Shown piece after piece: positions 9,179 through 19,247 of a stretch of DNA of 64,000 bases. Position 1 is the first letter of the stretch. Each line of letters starts with the position of its first letter. The notes under the pieces were generated by a model, which was given only the letters and a program-made list of their open reading frames with translations, was not told where the DNA came from and did not search any database. The stretch covers positions 1 to 64,000 of the forward strand of contig JAILZY010000001.1 of assembly GCA_023512255.1 (NCBI GenBank), in the 5' to 3' direction. The stretch is from a bacterium (lineage in GTDB: Bacteria > SZUA-182 > DTGQ01). A program made the translations under genes and the position numbers.

Positions 9179-10990
9179 ATGAAGAACATTCTCAAGTATT
9201 ACCTAATGATCGTTGGATTCCTGACTACACTTTTCATGGTGCTATTTGTTATTTTTCTATTCACTCTAATCAGCAATATCGGCAAAATGTCTGTCAGCTT
9301 AGGGGAGAGAGAAACTCTTCTGGCCGATCAGCCCTATTACCTGGAATTGAACCTAGTGGGGGAGATTCAGGATCAAGAGGTTTCAGAATTAGACCTTTTT
9401 ATTCAGCTCATTGAGGAGCGGCCTCGGTATCAGCTCTATGAGCTGATCATGACCCTAGATCAAGCCTCCCGCGATGGGCGGATAAAGGGGCTAGTGATCA
9501 AAAATCTGGATGTTAAAGCACCCTTGAGCTCTCTTTTTGAATTGAGCGAGGCCCTAGTTCGCTTCCGCACGCAGGGCAAGAAGGTCTATGTTTTCTTAAA
9601 CGAGGCTGACAACCAAAATTACCTCCTGGCTTCAGCCGCGGACAAGATCTTTCTCCAGAAAGAGGGCAGTCTCTTCCTGCCAGGAATCTCTGGCTCATTT
9701 ATCTATGTTAAAGATACCCTGGCCAAGATAGGCGTTGAGGCGGACTTTCTGCGGGCAGGAAGGTACAAGAGCGCTCCAGAAACGTTTACTGACAACAAGA
9801 TGTCTGAGGATAGCAGAAAGGTATACACGGAGCTTTTGACTGACATCCAGGATACATTCATCACTACTCTGGTCAAAAACAGAAATCTGAGCCGGGAAGA
9901 AGTAGCCGGCTGCCTGAACAAAGCCCTGTTCACGGCCAAAGAGGCTCTCCAGCGAAAACTGGTCGATGTTCTCTCCTACCAGGATGAATTTCTTGAAACT
10001 GTAGAAAAAAAGCTTTTTCCACGCATCGAGCCGCTTGAGTTCACCACCTATACAAAAGTTTCTCCCACCTCGATCAAAGGCCTCAAGGTCGACACTCACC
10101 GAAAGATAGCCATAATTGTGGCCAATGGTCTTATTCAGATGTCTGCCGAGGAAAACCAGATCAAAGAGCCCTCCATACTGCCCTCACAAATTATCAAAGG
10201 ACTGGAAGAGGTTGAGGAGGATCCAACGATCAAGGCCTTGATACTGCGGGTAAATAGTCAGGGAGGCTCAGCCCTGGCTTCAGACATTATCTGGAATAGG
10301 ATCAGGAAGCTGAACGCTAAAAAGCCTGTTTTCGTCTCTATGGGCCCTGTGGCCGCCTCAGGTGGCTACTACATTTCAATGGCTGCTGGTCAGCTTTACG
10401 CTGGCCGGACCACGCTCACCGGCTCGATCGGTGTTTTCGGCGGCAAGTTTGTAGTCAGCGATCTCCTTAACAAGATCGGAGCTCATACTGAAACCATCTC
10501 CTTCAGTGAAGGGGCATCTCTGTTTTCTCCTATCCAAAGCTTCACTCCAAATCAACGCCAAGAATTTGACCGCTTTCTCCAGCATACCTACCGAAGTTTT
10601 GTGGCCAAGGCAGCCTTAAGCCGCAACAAAAAGTACGAGGAGCTGAACGAGATCGCCCAGGGTCGGGTCTGGACCGGACAGCAGGCCCGGCAGGTTGGCC
10701 TGGTAGATGGGATCGGCGGCTATCATGAGGTCATTGAGGCGGTCAAGAAAAAGATTGGCCTTGAGAAGGGAACAATTCCAACCATTGTCCCGATAAGGAT
10801 TGAAGCAGAAAATCTGCTTGATATGCTACGCACGATCTTTCCTCTAATAGTAGAAAGACTTGGGCTTTCTTCCTCATCCCTTGAATCTTGCCTAAGCAGT
10901 AGAGAAGCTGGCGATCTAAAGAGGCTGAAGGGCCTAATTTCCCAAGAAAAATCTCTTTACCTGATGCCTATATTGGCAAAGATAGAATAG
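9179..10990 (+). CDS. sppA: Signal peptide peptidase SppA, long (67K) type
   Basis: 603 aa with tandem protease halves; VAASGGYYISMAAGQLYAGRTTLTGSIGVFGG. Confidence 0.9.
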   Translation: MKNILKYYLMIVGFLTTLFMVLFVIFLFTLISNIGKMSVSLGERETLLADQPYYLELNLVGEIQDQEVSELDLFIQLIEERPRYQLYELIMTLDQASRDGRIKGLVIKNLDVKAPLSSLFELSEALVRFRTQGKKVYVFLNEADNQNYLLASAADKIFLQKEGSLFLPGISGSFIYVKDTLAKIGVEADFLRAGRYKSAPETFTDNKMSEDSRKVYTELLTDIQDTFITTLVKNRNLSREEVAGCLNKALFTAKEALQRKLVDVLSYQDEFLETVEKKLFPRIEPLEFTTYTKVSPTSIKGLKVDTHRKIAIIVANGLIQMSAEENQIKEPSILPSQIIKGLEEVEEDPTIKALILRVNSQGGSALASDIIWNRIRKLNAKKPVFVSMGPVAASGGYYISMAAGQLYAGRTTLTGSIGVFGGKFVVSDLLNKIGAHTETISFSEGASLFSPIQSFTPNQRQEFDRFLQHTYRSFVAKAALSRNKKYEELNEIAQGRVWTGQQARQVGLVDGIGGYHEVIEAVKKKIGLEKGTIPTIVPIRIEAENLLDMLRTIFPLIVERLGLSSSSLESCLSSREAGDLKRLKGLISQEKSLYLMPILAKIE

Positions 10991-11262
10991 CAGACTAAAG
11001 ACTCCTTGCGAAAGCACATCGAAAGACAGCCGCGGCTACATGGGAGCTGTCCACGCCGGCCTGCGAAAGTTACTGCCGCCAGCCACCCGCGAAAGCAGGC
11101 ATCCAGTGGTAAAAATTACTGGGATTTTCGGCTGTTCAAAATGGTAGACATGAGTGTAAGACAACATAAAAAGAGACACAGCTCGCCATGAGGGGCATAA
11201 CTTGGAGGGGCATAACCATTGCCATTAATGGTGCCATTAATGGTATGGTAGGGTGTCAAACT

Positions 11263-12003
11263 CTATCGGCGGTAAATCTTTCGAATACCGCCACCGCCTC
11301 CGCCGCGGACAAATTTTGGTGGCTCCTGCCGGACGATGGTTTTCTCCAGCATAAAGATTGACCACATCTCCTTATAAGCCCGCATCTTCATCTTCTGATT
11401 ATTCTGAAGAGCGGCGAGATTAGCCTTGATATTTTCATCATTCGGCAGCCGCTTCAGTCCCTTGTTGAGAATCTCGATAGCCTCGGTCTTCTTCCCAAGA
11501 CTGCTCAGACAGTAGGCATACAGGGACCAGACAATACTCTCTTTGCCGCTAAGCCGGGTCGCGGACTTGAAAACCCGGTTCATCTTTTTCTCATCCTTTT
11601 TCTTCATGTACAAAATGCCCAACATGCACTGGCCGATGTAGTGACTGGCTATGCCCTTGGCCAGATACTCTTCGGCTTTTTTAAAATCCTTTTTATAATA
11701 ATAAATTACCCCAATCTGAGAATTAAGCTGAGCAGCCACGAAGGGATGCCGGTAGCGGTACTTGAATCCGCCTTCCAGAATATTAATTGCTCGGTCAAAT
11801 TGTCCCTTTATCAACTCTTCATTAGCAAGCTCAATAGTGGCCGTAACCTTTTTCATGGTCAGTCTGGCCAGGATGAAAAAAAGGGCAATGGCGGCAATCT
11901 GCCCGACAATAAGGGCGATAATCCAATGTCCGGGGAACAATAGGAGGTTAAAAAGAAAAAAAACGCCCACCCCCAAGAGCAAGGGAACAGCAATATTAAT
12001 CAT
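11263..12003 (-). CDS. Membrane-anchored TPR protein
   Basis: Two N-terminal TM segments followed by TPR-like helices. Confidence 0.6.
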   Translation of the reverse strand: MINIAVPLLLGVGVFFLFNLLLFPGHWIIALIVGQIAAIALFFILARLTMKKVTATIELANEELIKGQFDRAINILEGGFKYRYRHPFVAAQLNSQIGVIYYYKKDFKKAEEYLAKGIASHYIGQCMLGILYMKKKDEKKMNRVFKSATRLSGKESIVWSLYAYCLSSLGKKTEAIEILNKGLKRLPNDENIKANLAALQNNQKMKMRAYKEMWSIFMLEKTIVRQEPPKFVRGGGGGGIRKIYRR

Positions 12004-12120
12004 TAATCAAAGCTCCTTTTATCCTCATTTTATAAAATATGCTCTGCCTATCTATTTGAAGGGGCAATTTGACGCAGATTATTCTTCAAGGTAACTTTTT
12101 GATTTCTCGGAGAACTTATT

Positions 12121-12195
12121 TGGCAGCGCTACGGGGAGTCGAACCCCGGTTTGATGACTGAGAATCACCCGTCCTGACCACTAGACGATAGCGCC
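12121..12195 (-). tRNA. tRNA-Glu(CTC), CCA encoded
   Basis: Reverse strand GGCGCTATCGTCTAGTGGTCAGGAC...TTCTCAG...GGGGTTCGACTCCCCTAGCGCTGCCA-type cloverleaf; anticodon CTC. Confidence 0.92.
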
Positions 12196-12257
12196 GCATT
12201 CATAGGTTCAATCTCTGATCGAGGTTTGATTCTTTCTGTACTGCTGACGGTAAGGAT

Positions 12258-12331
12258 TGGCTGCAGGACCAGGATTCGAACCTGGACTGGATGATCCAGA
12301 GTCATCTGGCCTACCATTAGCCGATCCTGCA
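12258..12331 (-). tRNA. tRNA-Gln(CTG), CCA encoded
   Basis: Reverse strand TGCAGGATCGGCTAATGGTAGGCC...CTCTGGA...TCCAGGTTCGAATCCTGGTCCTGCAGCCA; anticodon CTG. Confidence 0.92.
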
Positions 12332-12434
12332 GCATAAGTATAAAATAGCATACTTTTTTTTCTCTGTAAAGAGCTTTTCAACAATCGTTAACTCACCGAT
12401 CTTACAGTCGATGGCTCTCGACTTCGCCCCTCAA

Positions 12435-13970
12435 TCATGAGCCCTGCTCTTGGCCAATTACGAACCCTTCTCTTCTTAGGCCGCCGCCAAGCGTCTGCAA
12501 GCAATTGGCCAGCCGTGTCAAAACCCGCTCTCTTCCCAACAAAGACATGGTCAGAAAAACCCCTGGACTTGCGCTCCTTCCGGTAACAGCCGCCCGCACA
12601 GGCTGGGCCAAGCTAGCCATTTTTATCCCCTTCTCCCTGATCAAATCCTGAAAAAGAGCCTCAAGCGAGACCTCATCAAAGACCTCAATATTCAAAAGCC
12701 GCTCATAGAGTTCCTTCAGCAGCGAAAGGTTATCCTGGCTAGCCATAATCTGGCTTCGGGCCTCTTCGGTCAGGGTGATCGAATCAACAAAGAAAAAGTC
12801 AACCAGCGCAGGCAGTTCAGAAAATTTTTTGAACTTGTCCCGAACACTTAGTAATATCTTTATAACCGCAGCCGGCGGCTGCTGCACTACTGCCTCATTC
12901 ACCAGGCCGGCCTTATGCAGGAAAGCTAGGGCTAGGGAAATATAGCGCTGCTCATCGATCTGCCGAATATACTTTCCATTCATCCAGTCCAGCTTCACCG
13001 GATCAAAGATGGCGGCTTTCTTGCTTACTTTCTTCAAATCGAATTTTTCTATCAGCTCAGGGATAGAAAAAATGGTCTGCTGACCATCATAAGACCATCC
13101 AAGCAAGGCTAGGTAATTCACCAGGGCTTCGGGAAGATAGCCTGCCTCTCGGTACTGGCCAACAGCCACAGCTCCATGCCTCTTGCTCAAACGGGTATTA
13201 TCTGGCCCCATGATCATTGGGATATGAGCAAACTGAGGGCAGGGAAACCCAAGCGCCTGGTAGAGCAGAATCTGCTTCGGAGTATTGGATATATGATCAT
13301 CTCCCCTGATGATATGAGTGATGTTCATCATCATATCATCAACCACGGCGGCCAGGTTATAAGTCGGCAGGCCATTGGATCGAAGAATGATGAAATCATC
13401 AAGTTGCCGGTTGTCAAAGGAAACCTTCCCGTGGATAAGGTCATGGAATTCTGTCTTGCCAGCCTCAGGTACCCGAAAGCGGATAGCTGCTGGCTTCCCG
13501 GCTTGGATACGTTCAAGGGCTTCTTGGGCCGGAATCTTCAGACACCGACCATCATAGCGAAAAGGGATATCCTTGCGGGCAGCCTCCTCCCGCTGCCTTT
13601 CCAGCTCTTGCGGCGAGCAAAAGCAGTAGTACGCCTTTTGTTTTTGAACCAGCTCTTGCGCCTTTTGAACATAAATTTCCCTTCTCTCATGTTGAAAAAA
13701 CGGGCCCTTATCCCAATTCAGTCCTAACCATTCAAGGTCTTCGAGAATCTTTCTCCAAAATCTTTCCTCGCTTCTTTCAACATCGGTATCTTCGATGCGA
13801 AGGATAAATGTCCCCCGCTGCTTTCTGGCAAAGAGCCAGTTGTACAGAGCGGTTCTCGCTCCTCCCACATGTAAAAATCCAGTAGGACTGGGAGCAAAAC
13901 GGACACAAATATTATCTTGCCCTGTATTATCTTGCCCTGACTTGGTGATTTTCTCTTGGTTCTGAATCAT
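12435..13970 (-). CDS. gltX: Glutamyl-tRNA synthetase
   Basis: VRFAPSPTGFLHVGGARTALYNWLFARKQ and KRHGA motifs. Confidence 0.96.
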   Translation of the reverse strand: MIQNQEKITKSGQDNTGQDNICVRFAPSPTGFLHVGGARTALYNWLFARKQRGTFILRIEDTDVERSEERFWRKILEDLEWLGLNWDKGPFFQHERREIYVQKAQELVQKQKAYYCFCSPQELERQREEAARKDIPFRYDGRCLKIPAQEALERIQAGKPAAIRFRVPEAGKTEFHDLIHGKVSFDNRQLDDFIILRSNGLPTYNLAAVVDDMMMNITHIIRGDDHISNTPKQILLYQALGFPCPQFAHIPMIMGPDNTRLSKRHGAVAVGQYREAGYLPEALVNYLALLGWSYDGQQTIFSIPELIEKFDLKKVSKKAAIFDPVKLDWMNGKYIRQIDEQRYISLALAFLHKAGLVNEAVVQQPPAAVIKILLSVRDKFKKFSELPALVDFFFVDSITLTEEARSQIMASQDNLSLLKELYERLLNIEVFDEVSLEALFQDLIREKGIKMASLAQPVRAAVTGRSASPGVFLTMSLLGRERVLTRLANCLQTLGGGLRREGFVIGQEQGS

Positions 13971-14278
13971 GGGATTTATTATAGAGCTATATAAGTCAGC
14001 CAGTCAAGGATAATTTTCCCCCATTAGTCAGGATAATCTGTTGACCGATCTTCGCTTTTATATTATCCTATTGATGTGGTCGCCAACAGATGTTCTCCAC
14101 CTTTTATGGGAGATCCCCATACTGTCCCTCCCCTTGATAGGGGAGGTGGTGTTAATTTTCTGGCTTAGTGGGGATGAATAAAAGCATCATCCTCATACCA
14201 GCGTCCCTGAACCATCGAGGTGTTGGGGGAATCGAGGTTGGGGGATGTGGGGAGAACATCTGGCTGCCAAGAATTAGC

Positions 14279-14308
14279 TTGACAAAGGGGAGAATTTCTC
14301 CTTAAAAT
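14279..14308 (+). promoter_or_regulatory. Sigma-70 type promoter for the DUF177-rpmF-plsX-fab operon
   Basis: TTGACA-N18-TAAAAT. Confidence 0.5.
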
Positions 14309-14347
14309 AAAATCCCATTTTTTTTAACGCTGAAGGGAAAATACAGG

Positions 14348-14884
14348 ATGAAGATCAACATTAAAGATATCACGGCTGAGATAACCGAGCTTATTTTCAC
14401 TGTTCCTGCTTCATATTTTACCTTTTCTCCTGATGAGGCTATCATCAGGAAAGATATCCAGGTCAAGGCGAAGGTTGAGAAGGTTGGCCGAGAAATTCTC
14501 ATCCGCGGAAGTGTCAAAACTCAACTTGAGCTGGAATGCAGTCGCTGCCTGACCCATTTTCTCTATTCAGTAGCGGAAAATTTTCAGACGATTTTCCAAC
14601 CATTTTCTCCTACTAGAGTATCAGAGGAGGAAGTCGAGCTGGCCAAAGAGGATCTGGATATCGAATTTTATAAGGATGATATAATTGATTTGACCAACAT
14701 AGTAAGAGATCAAATTCTGCTATCGATTCCAATGATCCCTATTTGCGAGACACAATGTCAAGGATTGTGTCCACACTGTGGGCAAAATCTTAATCAGGGG
14801 AAATGCAGCTGTTCTGCCGAAGCGATCGATCCAAGATGGCGCAAGCTCCAAGATTTTGCTAAGAAGAAAACCATCATGAATTAA
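14348..14884 (+). CDS. DUF177 (YceD-like) family protein
   Basis: C-terminal CETQCQGLCPHCGQNLNQGKCSC; immediately precedes rpmF. Confidence 0.85.
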   Translation: MKINIKDITAEITELIFTVPASYFTFSPDEAIIRKDIQVKAKVEKVGREILIRGSVKTQLELECSRCLTHFLYSVAENFQTIFQPFSPTRVSEEEVELAKEDLDIEFYKDDIIDLTNIVRDQILLSIPMIPICETQCQGLCPHCGQNLNQGKCSCSAEAIDPRWRKLQDFAKKKTIMN

Positions 14885-14904
14885 CATAATTAACCTAAGG
14901 AGGA

Positions 14905-15096
14905 ATGAATATGGCCCTGCCAAAAAGGAAAATCTCGAAGGCGAGGCGAGACAAGAGACGTACCCATTTTAAGCTATTTTCACCGACCTATACAAGCTGT
15001 CCGCAATGTCAGGAGGCGAAACTTCCCCATGCTGTATGCTTGAGTTGTGGCTATTACAAAGGGCAGAAAATCTTCGAAATAAAAGAAAAGATATAG
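14905..15096 (+). CDS. rpmF: 50S ribosomal protein L32
   Basis: MALPKRKISKARRDKRRTHFKLFSPTYTSCPQCQEAKLPHAVCLSCGYYKG. Confidence 0.95.
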   Translation: MNMALPKRKISKARRDKRRTHFKLFSPTYTSCPQCQEAKLPHAVCLSCGYYKGQKIFEIKEKI

Positions 15097-15103
15097 AGAG
15101 AGC

Positions 15104-16135
15104 ATGAGAATCGCTGTTGACGTCATGGGAGGAGATCGGGGGCCAAAGGTTATTGTGGAGGGAGCAATCCAGGCGGCTCGTGAGTTTGGAGTTCAGCTCG
15201 TGCTGGTCGGAGATCAAAGGGTAATTGCTGATGAGCTGTCACAATTCGATCTTTCCGGGCTGGACATCGGCATCAAGCATGCCTCAGAAGTAGTTGAAAT
15301 GAACGAGCCTCCGACTGTGGCTATCCGAAAGAAGCGAGACTCCTCGATCCGGGTCTCCACTGAACTGGTGAAGAGCGGTGAGGCCGAGGCAGTGGTTAGT
15401 GCGGGAAATACCGGAGCAGCTATGGCTACGGCCAAAATCCTCCTCGGTGCCCTAAGAGGAGTAGAGCGTCCGGCCATTGCCACCATCCTGCCGACAGCCA
15501 AAGATATCGCCCTATTGCTGGATGCTGGAGCGAATGTAGATTGCAAACCTCGCCATCTGCTTCAATTTGCTATCATGGGGTATACTTACTCCAAGGATAT
15601 TCTCGGAGTCAAGAATCCCAGAGTAGGATTATTAAATATCGGAGAGGAAGAATCTAAGGGAAATGAGTTAACTAAAGAATCCTTTAAAACCCTCAAAGAG
15701 GGTGGGCTTAATTTTATCGGTAATGTAGAGGGAAAGGATTTATATTCAGGAAATGTGGATGTGGTCGTCTGTGATGGGTTCACGGGCAATGTGGCTCTGA
15801 AAATCAGCGAAAGTGTGGCAGAGATGATCTCCTCCTATTTTAAACAAGAGATTCCAAAGAAGTTCCTTTGGAGACTTGGATATCTGCTGATGAAGCCTTG
15901 TTTCCAGGGCTTCAAAAAGAAGGTAGATTATGATGAGTATGGAGGGGCTCCTCTTCTTGGAATCAATGGTGTTTGCATTATTTGTCATGGCAGGTCTGGA
16001 GCAAAGGCGATTAAAAATGCCATTAAAGTGGCCATAGGATTTATCCAGCAGAATGTAAACTCTCACATCCAAAATTCTCTGGCCTTCCCCCATAAAGAAT
16101 TTGACCACAGCGAGAAAGTTGTTGGCGAGAATTAA
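15104..16135 (+). CDS. plsX: Phosphate acyltransferase PlsX
   Basis: MRIAVDVMGGDRGPKVIVEGA; operon context. Confidence 0.95.
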   Translation: MRIAVDVMGGDRGPKVIVEGAIQAAREFGVQLVLVGDQRVIADELSQFDLSGLDIGIKHASEVVEMNEPPTVAIRKKRDSSIRVSTELVKSGEAEAVVSAGNTGAAMATAKILLGALRGVERPAIATILPTAKDIALLLDAGANVDCKPRHLLQFAIMGYTYSKDILGVKNPRVGLLNIGEEESKGNELTKESFKTLKEGGLNFIGNVEGKDLYSGNVDVVVCDGFTGNVALKISESVAEMISSYFKQEIPKKFLWRLGYLLMKPCFQGFKKKVDYDEYGGAPLLGINGVCIICHGRSGAKAIKNAIKVAIGFIQQNVNSHIQNSLAFPHKEFDHSEKVVGEN

Positions 16136-16195
16136 ACCATCCCCAAAAAAATTAATATCCATTGGCATGTGGCGAATCATGCAAAGTGAAGCGAG

Positions 16196-17179
16196 ATGAA
16201 ATCTGCTTATATCGCTGGAACAGGCTCTTTTGTTCCTGAGGAAGTAGTTTCAAATTTTGCCCTGGAAAAGATCGTGGACACCACCGATGAGTGGATTCGC
16301 ACCCGAACCGGTATTTCAGAGCGACGGGTTGCCCGACAGGGAGAATGCACTTCTGACCTAGCGGCTCGCGCCGCTCGATCAGCTTTAGAAAATGCAGGTC
16401 TTGAGGCCAGGGATTTGGACTTGATTATTACGGCTACGGTAACGCCAGATATGTTTTTCCCCTCGACCGGCTGCATGGTTCAAAGGAAAATCGGTGCTAC
16501 GCGGGCTGCTGCCTTTGATATTTCAGCCGCCTGCTCTGGATTCATCTACGCGCTCAGCATTGCTGATCAGTTCATTAAAAATGGCCAGTATGAAAATATT
16601 ATGGTCCTTGGGGCTGACACCCTGTCTAAAATAACCGACTGGACAGATCGAAACACTTGTGTCCTTTTTGGAGATGGAGCAGGGGCTGCGCTTCTTAGGG
16701 CTACGACAGACAAGGATCGGGGCATATTGTCTACTCACCTTTATTCAGATGGAACCCTGGCTGAGCTGCTTCAGATACCAGCCGGAGGATCCTTTATGCC
16801 TGCCTCGGAGGAAACCCTGAAAAAACGGCTACATTATATTACTATGAAAGGGAATGAAACATTCAAAATTGCAGTCAAGGCCTTGACCGATTCTGTTCAG
16901 ACTGCACTTAGTCACCAGGGGGTAAGCTGTGAGCAGGTTGATCTTTTCATTTTTCACCAGGCTAATGCCCGGATTATTCAGTCGGTGGGAGAGCGGCTGT
17001 CTATCCCTGAGTCTAAAATTCCATTAACCATTGGCAAGTATGGAAATACCTCGGCAGCCAGTATTCCCATCACTCTGGATGAGCTAAACAGAGAGGGAAA
17101 GATTCAGCGGGGAACCCTGATCTGCATGGCTGCTTTTGGTGGTGGGTTGACCTGGGCTTCAAGCATGATAAGATGGTAG
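16196..17179 (+). CDS. fabH: Beta-ketoacyl-ACP synthase III
   Basis: DTTDEWIRTRTGISERR, AAFDISAACSGFIYAL. Confidence 0.95.
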   Translation: MKSAYIAGTGSFVPEEVVSNFALEKIVDTTDEWIRTRTGISERRVARQGECTSDLAARAARSALENAGLEARDLDLIITATVTPDMFFPSTGCMVQRKIGATRAAAFDISAACSGFIYALSIADQFIKNGQYENIMVLGADTLSKITDWTDRNTCVLFGDGAGAALLRATTDKDRGILSTHLYSDGTLAELLQIPAGGSFMPASEETLKKRLHYITMKGNETFKIAVKALTDSVQTALSHQGVSCEQVDLFIFHQANARIIQSVGERLSIPESKIPLTIGKYGNTSAASIPITLDELNREGKIQRGTLICMAAFGGGLTWASSMIRW

Positions 17180-17225
17180 GATATTTATTAACACATATAA
17201 TATTTAATATAATATATATTAATTC

Positions 17226-18404
17226 TTGAATAAAAAGAGGGAAGAAATGGATTATTTTCTAACTGAAGAGCAAATCATGATTCGGGACTTAGCTCGCAAA
17301 ATTGCCCAGGAAAAGATTTTGCCGGTGAGGGCAGAGCTAGACGAGCGGGAAGAATTCCCTTGGCCTATTATCCAGTGTTTGGCTGAAGCAGACCTTTTTG
17401 GTGTGTATCTGCCTGAAGAATACGGCGGATGTGGGGGAGGATGCTTTGAGCTTTGCCTGGCCGTGGAGGAGCTGAGTCGGGTCTGCGGTGGGGTAGCGGT
17501 GTCATATGCAGCTAGTGCCTTGGGAGCCTTTCCGATCCTCTTATTCGGCAATGCGCAGCAGAAGGAAAGATATCTGCCGGAAATTGCTCAAGGCAAAAAG
17601 CTGGCTGCCTTTGCCCTCACTGAAGCCAATGCTGGAAGTGATGCCGGTGGGATTCAGACTACAGCTCGGCTAGAAGGCGACGAATATGTTTTAAATGGAA
17701 CTAAGCAGTGGATTACTAATGGTGGAGAGGCGCATATTTATACGGTCATAGCTATGACCGACAGATCTAAGGGAAGCAGGGGAGCAAGCGCCTTTATCGT
17801 TGAAAAAGGCACCCCGGGTTTTTCCTTCGGCAAAAAGGAAAAAAAGATGGGCATCCGCTCATCGGCAACTCGCGAGCTGGTATTTACCGACTGTCGCATC
17901 CCCAAAGAGAATCTCCTGGCCAAGGAGGGCATGGGATTTATGGTCGCCATGAAGACCTTGGACAACTCCCGGCCGGGGATTGGAGCCCAAGCGGTAGGCA
18001 TTGCTCAGGGAGCCTTGGATGAGGCGCTCGATTATGCCCGGGAGCGGGTCCAATTTGGAAAGCCGATCTCTTCTTTTCAGGCTATCCAGCATATGATGGC
18101 TGATATGGCTACCCAGATCGAAGCAGCCCGGGCTTTGACCTATGCTGCTGCCCGCTATATTGACAGCGGGGCCAAGGATGTATCTAAGGTTTCGGCCATG
18201 GCCAAGGTGTTTGCTTCCGATGTAGCCATGAATGTTACCACTCAGGCAGTGCAGATCCTCGGAGGCTATGGCTACATGCGAGAGTATCCGGTCGAGAAGA
18301 TGATGCGGGATGCTAAGATAACTCAGATCTATGAAGGGACAAATCAGATCCAGCGCAATGTCATTGCTCTTTCACTCATTAAGGAAAGGGCTCAAAAGAG
18401 ATGA
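17226..18404 (+). CDS. Acyl-CoA dehydrogenase
   Basis: ALTEANAGSDAGGIQT, QILGGYGYMREYPVEKMMRDAKITQIYEGTNQIQRNVIA. Confidence 0.93.
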   Translation: MNKKREEMDYFLTEEQIMIRDLARKIAQEKILPVRAELDEREEFPWPIIQCLAEADLFGVYLPEEYGGCGGGCFELCLAVEELSRVCGGVAVSYAASALGAFPILLFGNAQQKERYLPEIAQGKKLAAFALTEANAGSDAGGIQTTARLEGDEYVLNGTKQWITNGGEAHIYTVIAMTDRSKGSRGASAFIVEKGTPGFSFGKKEKKMGIRSSATRELVFTDCRIPKENLLAKEGMGFMVAMKTLDNSRPGIGAQAVGIAQGALDEALDYARERVQFGKPISSFQAIQHMMADMATQIEAARALTYAAARYIDSGAKDVSKVSAMAKVFASDVAMNVTTQAVQILGGYGYMREYPVEKMMRDAKITQIYEGTNQIQRNVIALSLIKERAQKR

Positions 18405-19192
18405 AGATCATCGTCTGTATCAAGCAGGTTCCTGAGACAGGGAATGTAAAGATTGATCCGCAAACCCATACCTTGATTCGCAGTGGAGTCCCCAGCATTA
18501 TCAATCCGCTCGACACCTATGCTATTGAGGAGGCTCTGCGATGGAAGGAGAAGCTGGGAGCATCTACCCTGGTACTGAGCATGGGGCCGCCGCAGGCCGA
18601 AGAAGCCCTGCGGGAGGCTGTCTCGATGGGCATAGATCAAGCTCTGCTGCTGACTGACCGCCGGTTTGCCGGTGCCGACACCTATGCCACGGCCTACACC
18701 CTTTCTTTGGCTATCCGAAAACTTGCTCCTTATGATCTGATTTTCTGCGGCAAGCAGGCTATTGACGGAGACACAGCTCAGGTTGGCCCAGCTCTGGCCG
18801 AACACCTTGGGATTCCTCATATTGCCTATGTGAAAAAAATCGAAGATATTGATCTCCAGAAGGCTACGGTGCGGGCTCATCGCCTTATGGAAGATGGCTA
18901 TGAAATTTTAGATAGCCGACTGCCTGCACTGTTAACCGTAGTGAAAGAAATCAATGAACCTCGATTTCCTTCTCTTAAAGGGAAAATGAGAGCTAAAAAG
19001 CTGGAAATCCCTATCTGGGGAGCAGATGATTTGGGCGGAGAGGTAGCGAATTTCGGCTTATCCGGATCACCGACTCAAGTCAAGGGAATCTTTGCTCCGC
19101 CAGCCAGGGGAAAGGGAGAAATCCTCACGGGTGAGGCTCCACTGATAGCTCAGACCCTGATTGAGCGACTCAAGGCGCAGAAAATTATTTGA
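18401..19192 (+). CDS. etfB: Electron transfer flavoprotein beta subunit
   Basis: MKIIVCIKQVPETGNVKIDPQTHTLIRSGVPSIINPLDTYAIEEALR. Confidence 0.93.
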   Translation: MKIIVCIKQVPETGNVKIDPQTHTLIRSGVPSIINPLDTYAIEEALRWKEKLGASTLVLSMGPPQAEEALREAVSMGIDQALLLTDRRFAGADTYATAYTLSLAIRKLAPYDLIFCGKQAIDGDTAQVGPALAEHLGIPHIAYVKKIEDIDLQKATVRAHRLMEDGYEILDSRLPALLTVVKEINEPRFPSLKGKMRAKKLEIPIWGADDLGGEVANFGLSGSPTQVKGIFAPPARGKGEILTGEAPLIAQTLIERLKAQKII

Positions 19193-19247
19193 CTTAATGC
19201 CCGAAAAAATTATTATTTGTCAAGGATAAATTAAGGAAACTCTCACA

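Noticed and set aside
11006-11191. 61-aa + strand ORF after sppA
   Set aside because: Overlaps repetitive 'CGCGAAAGC' intergenic sequence; composition atypical for protein.
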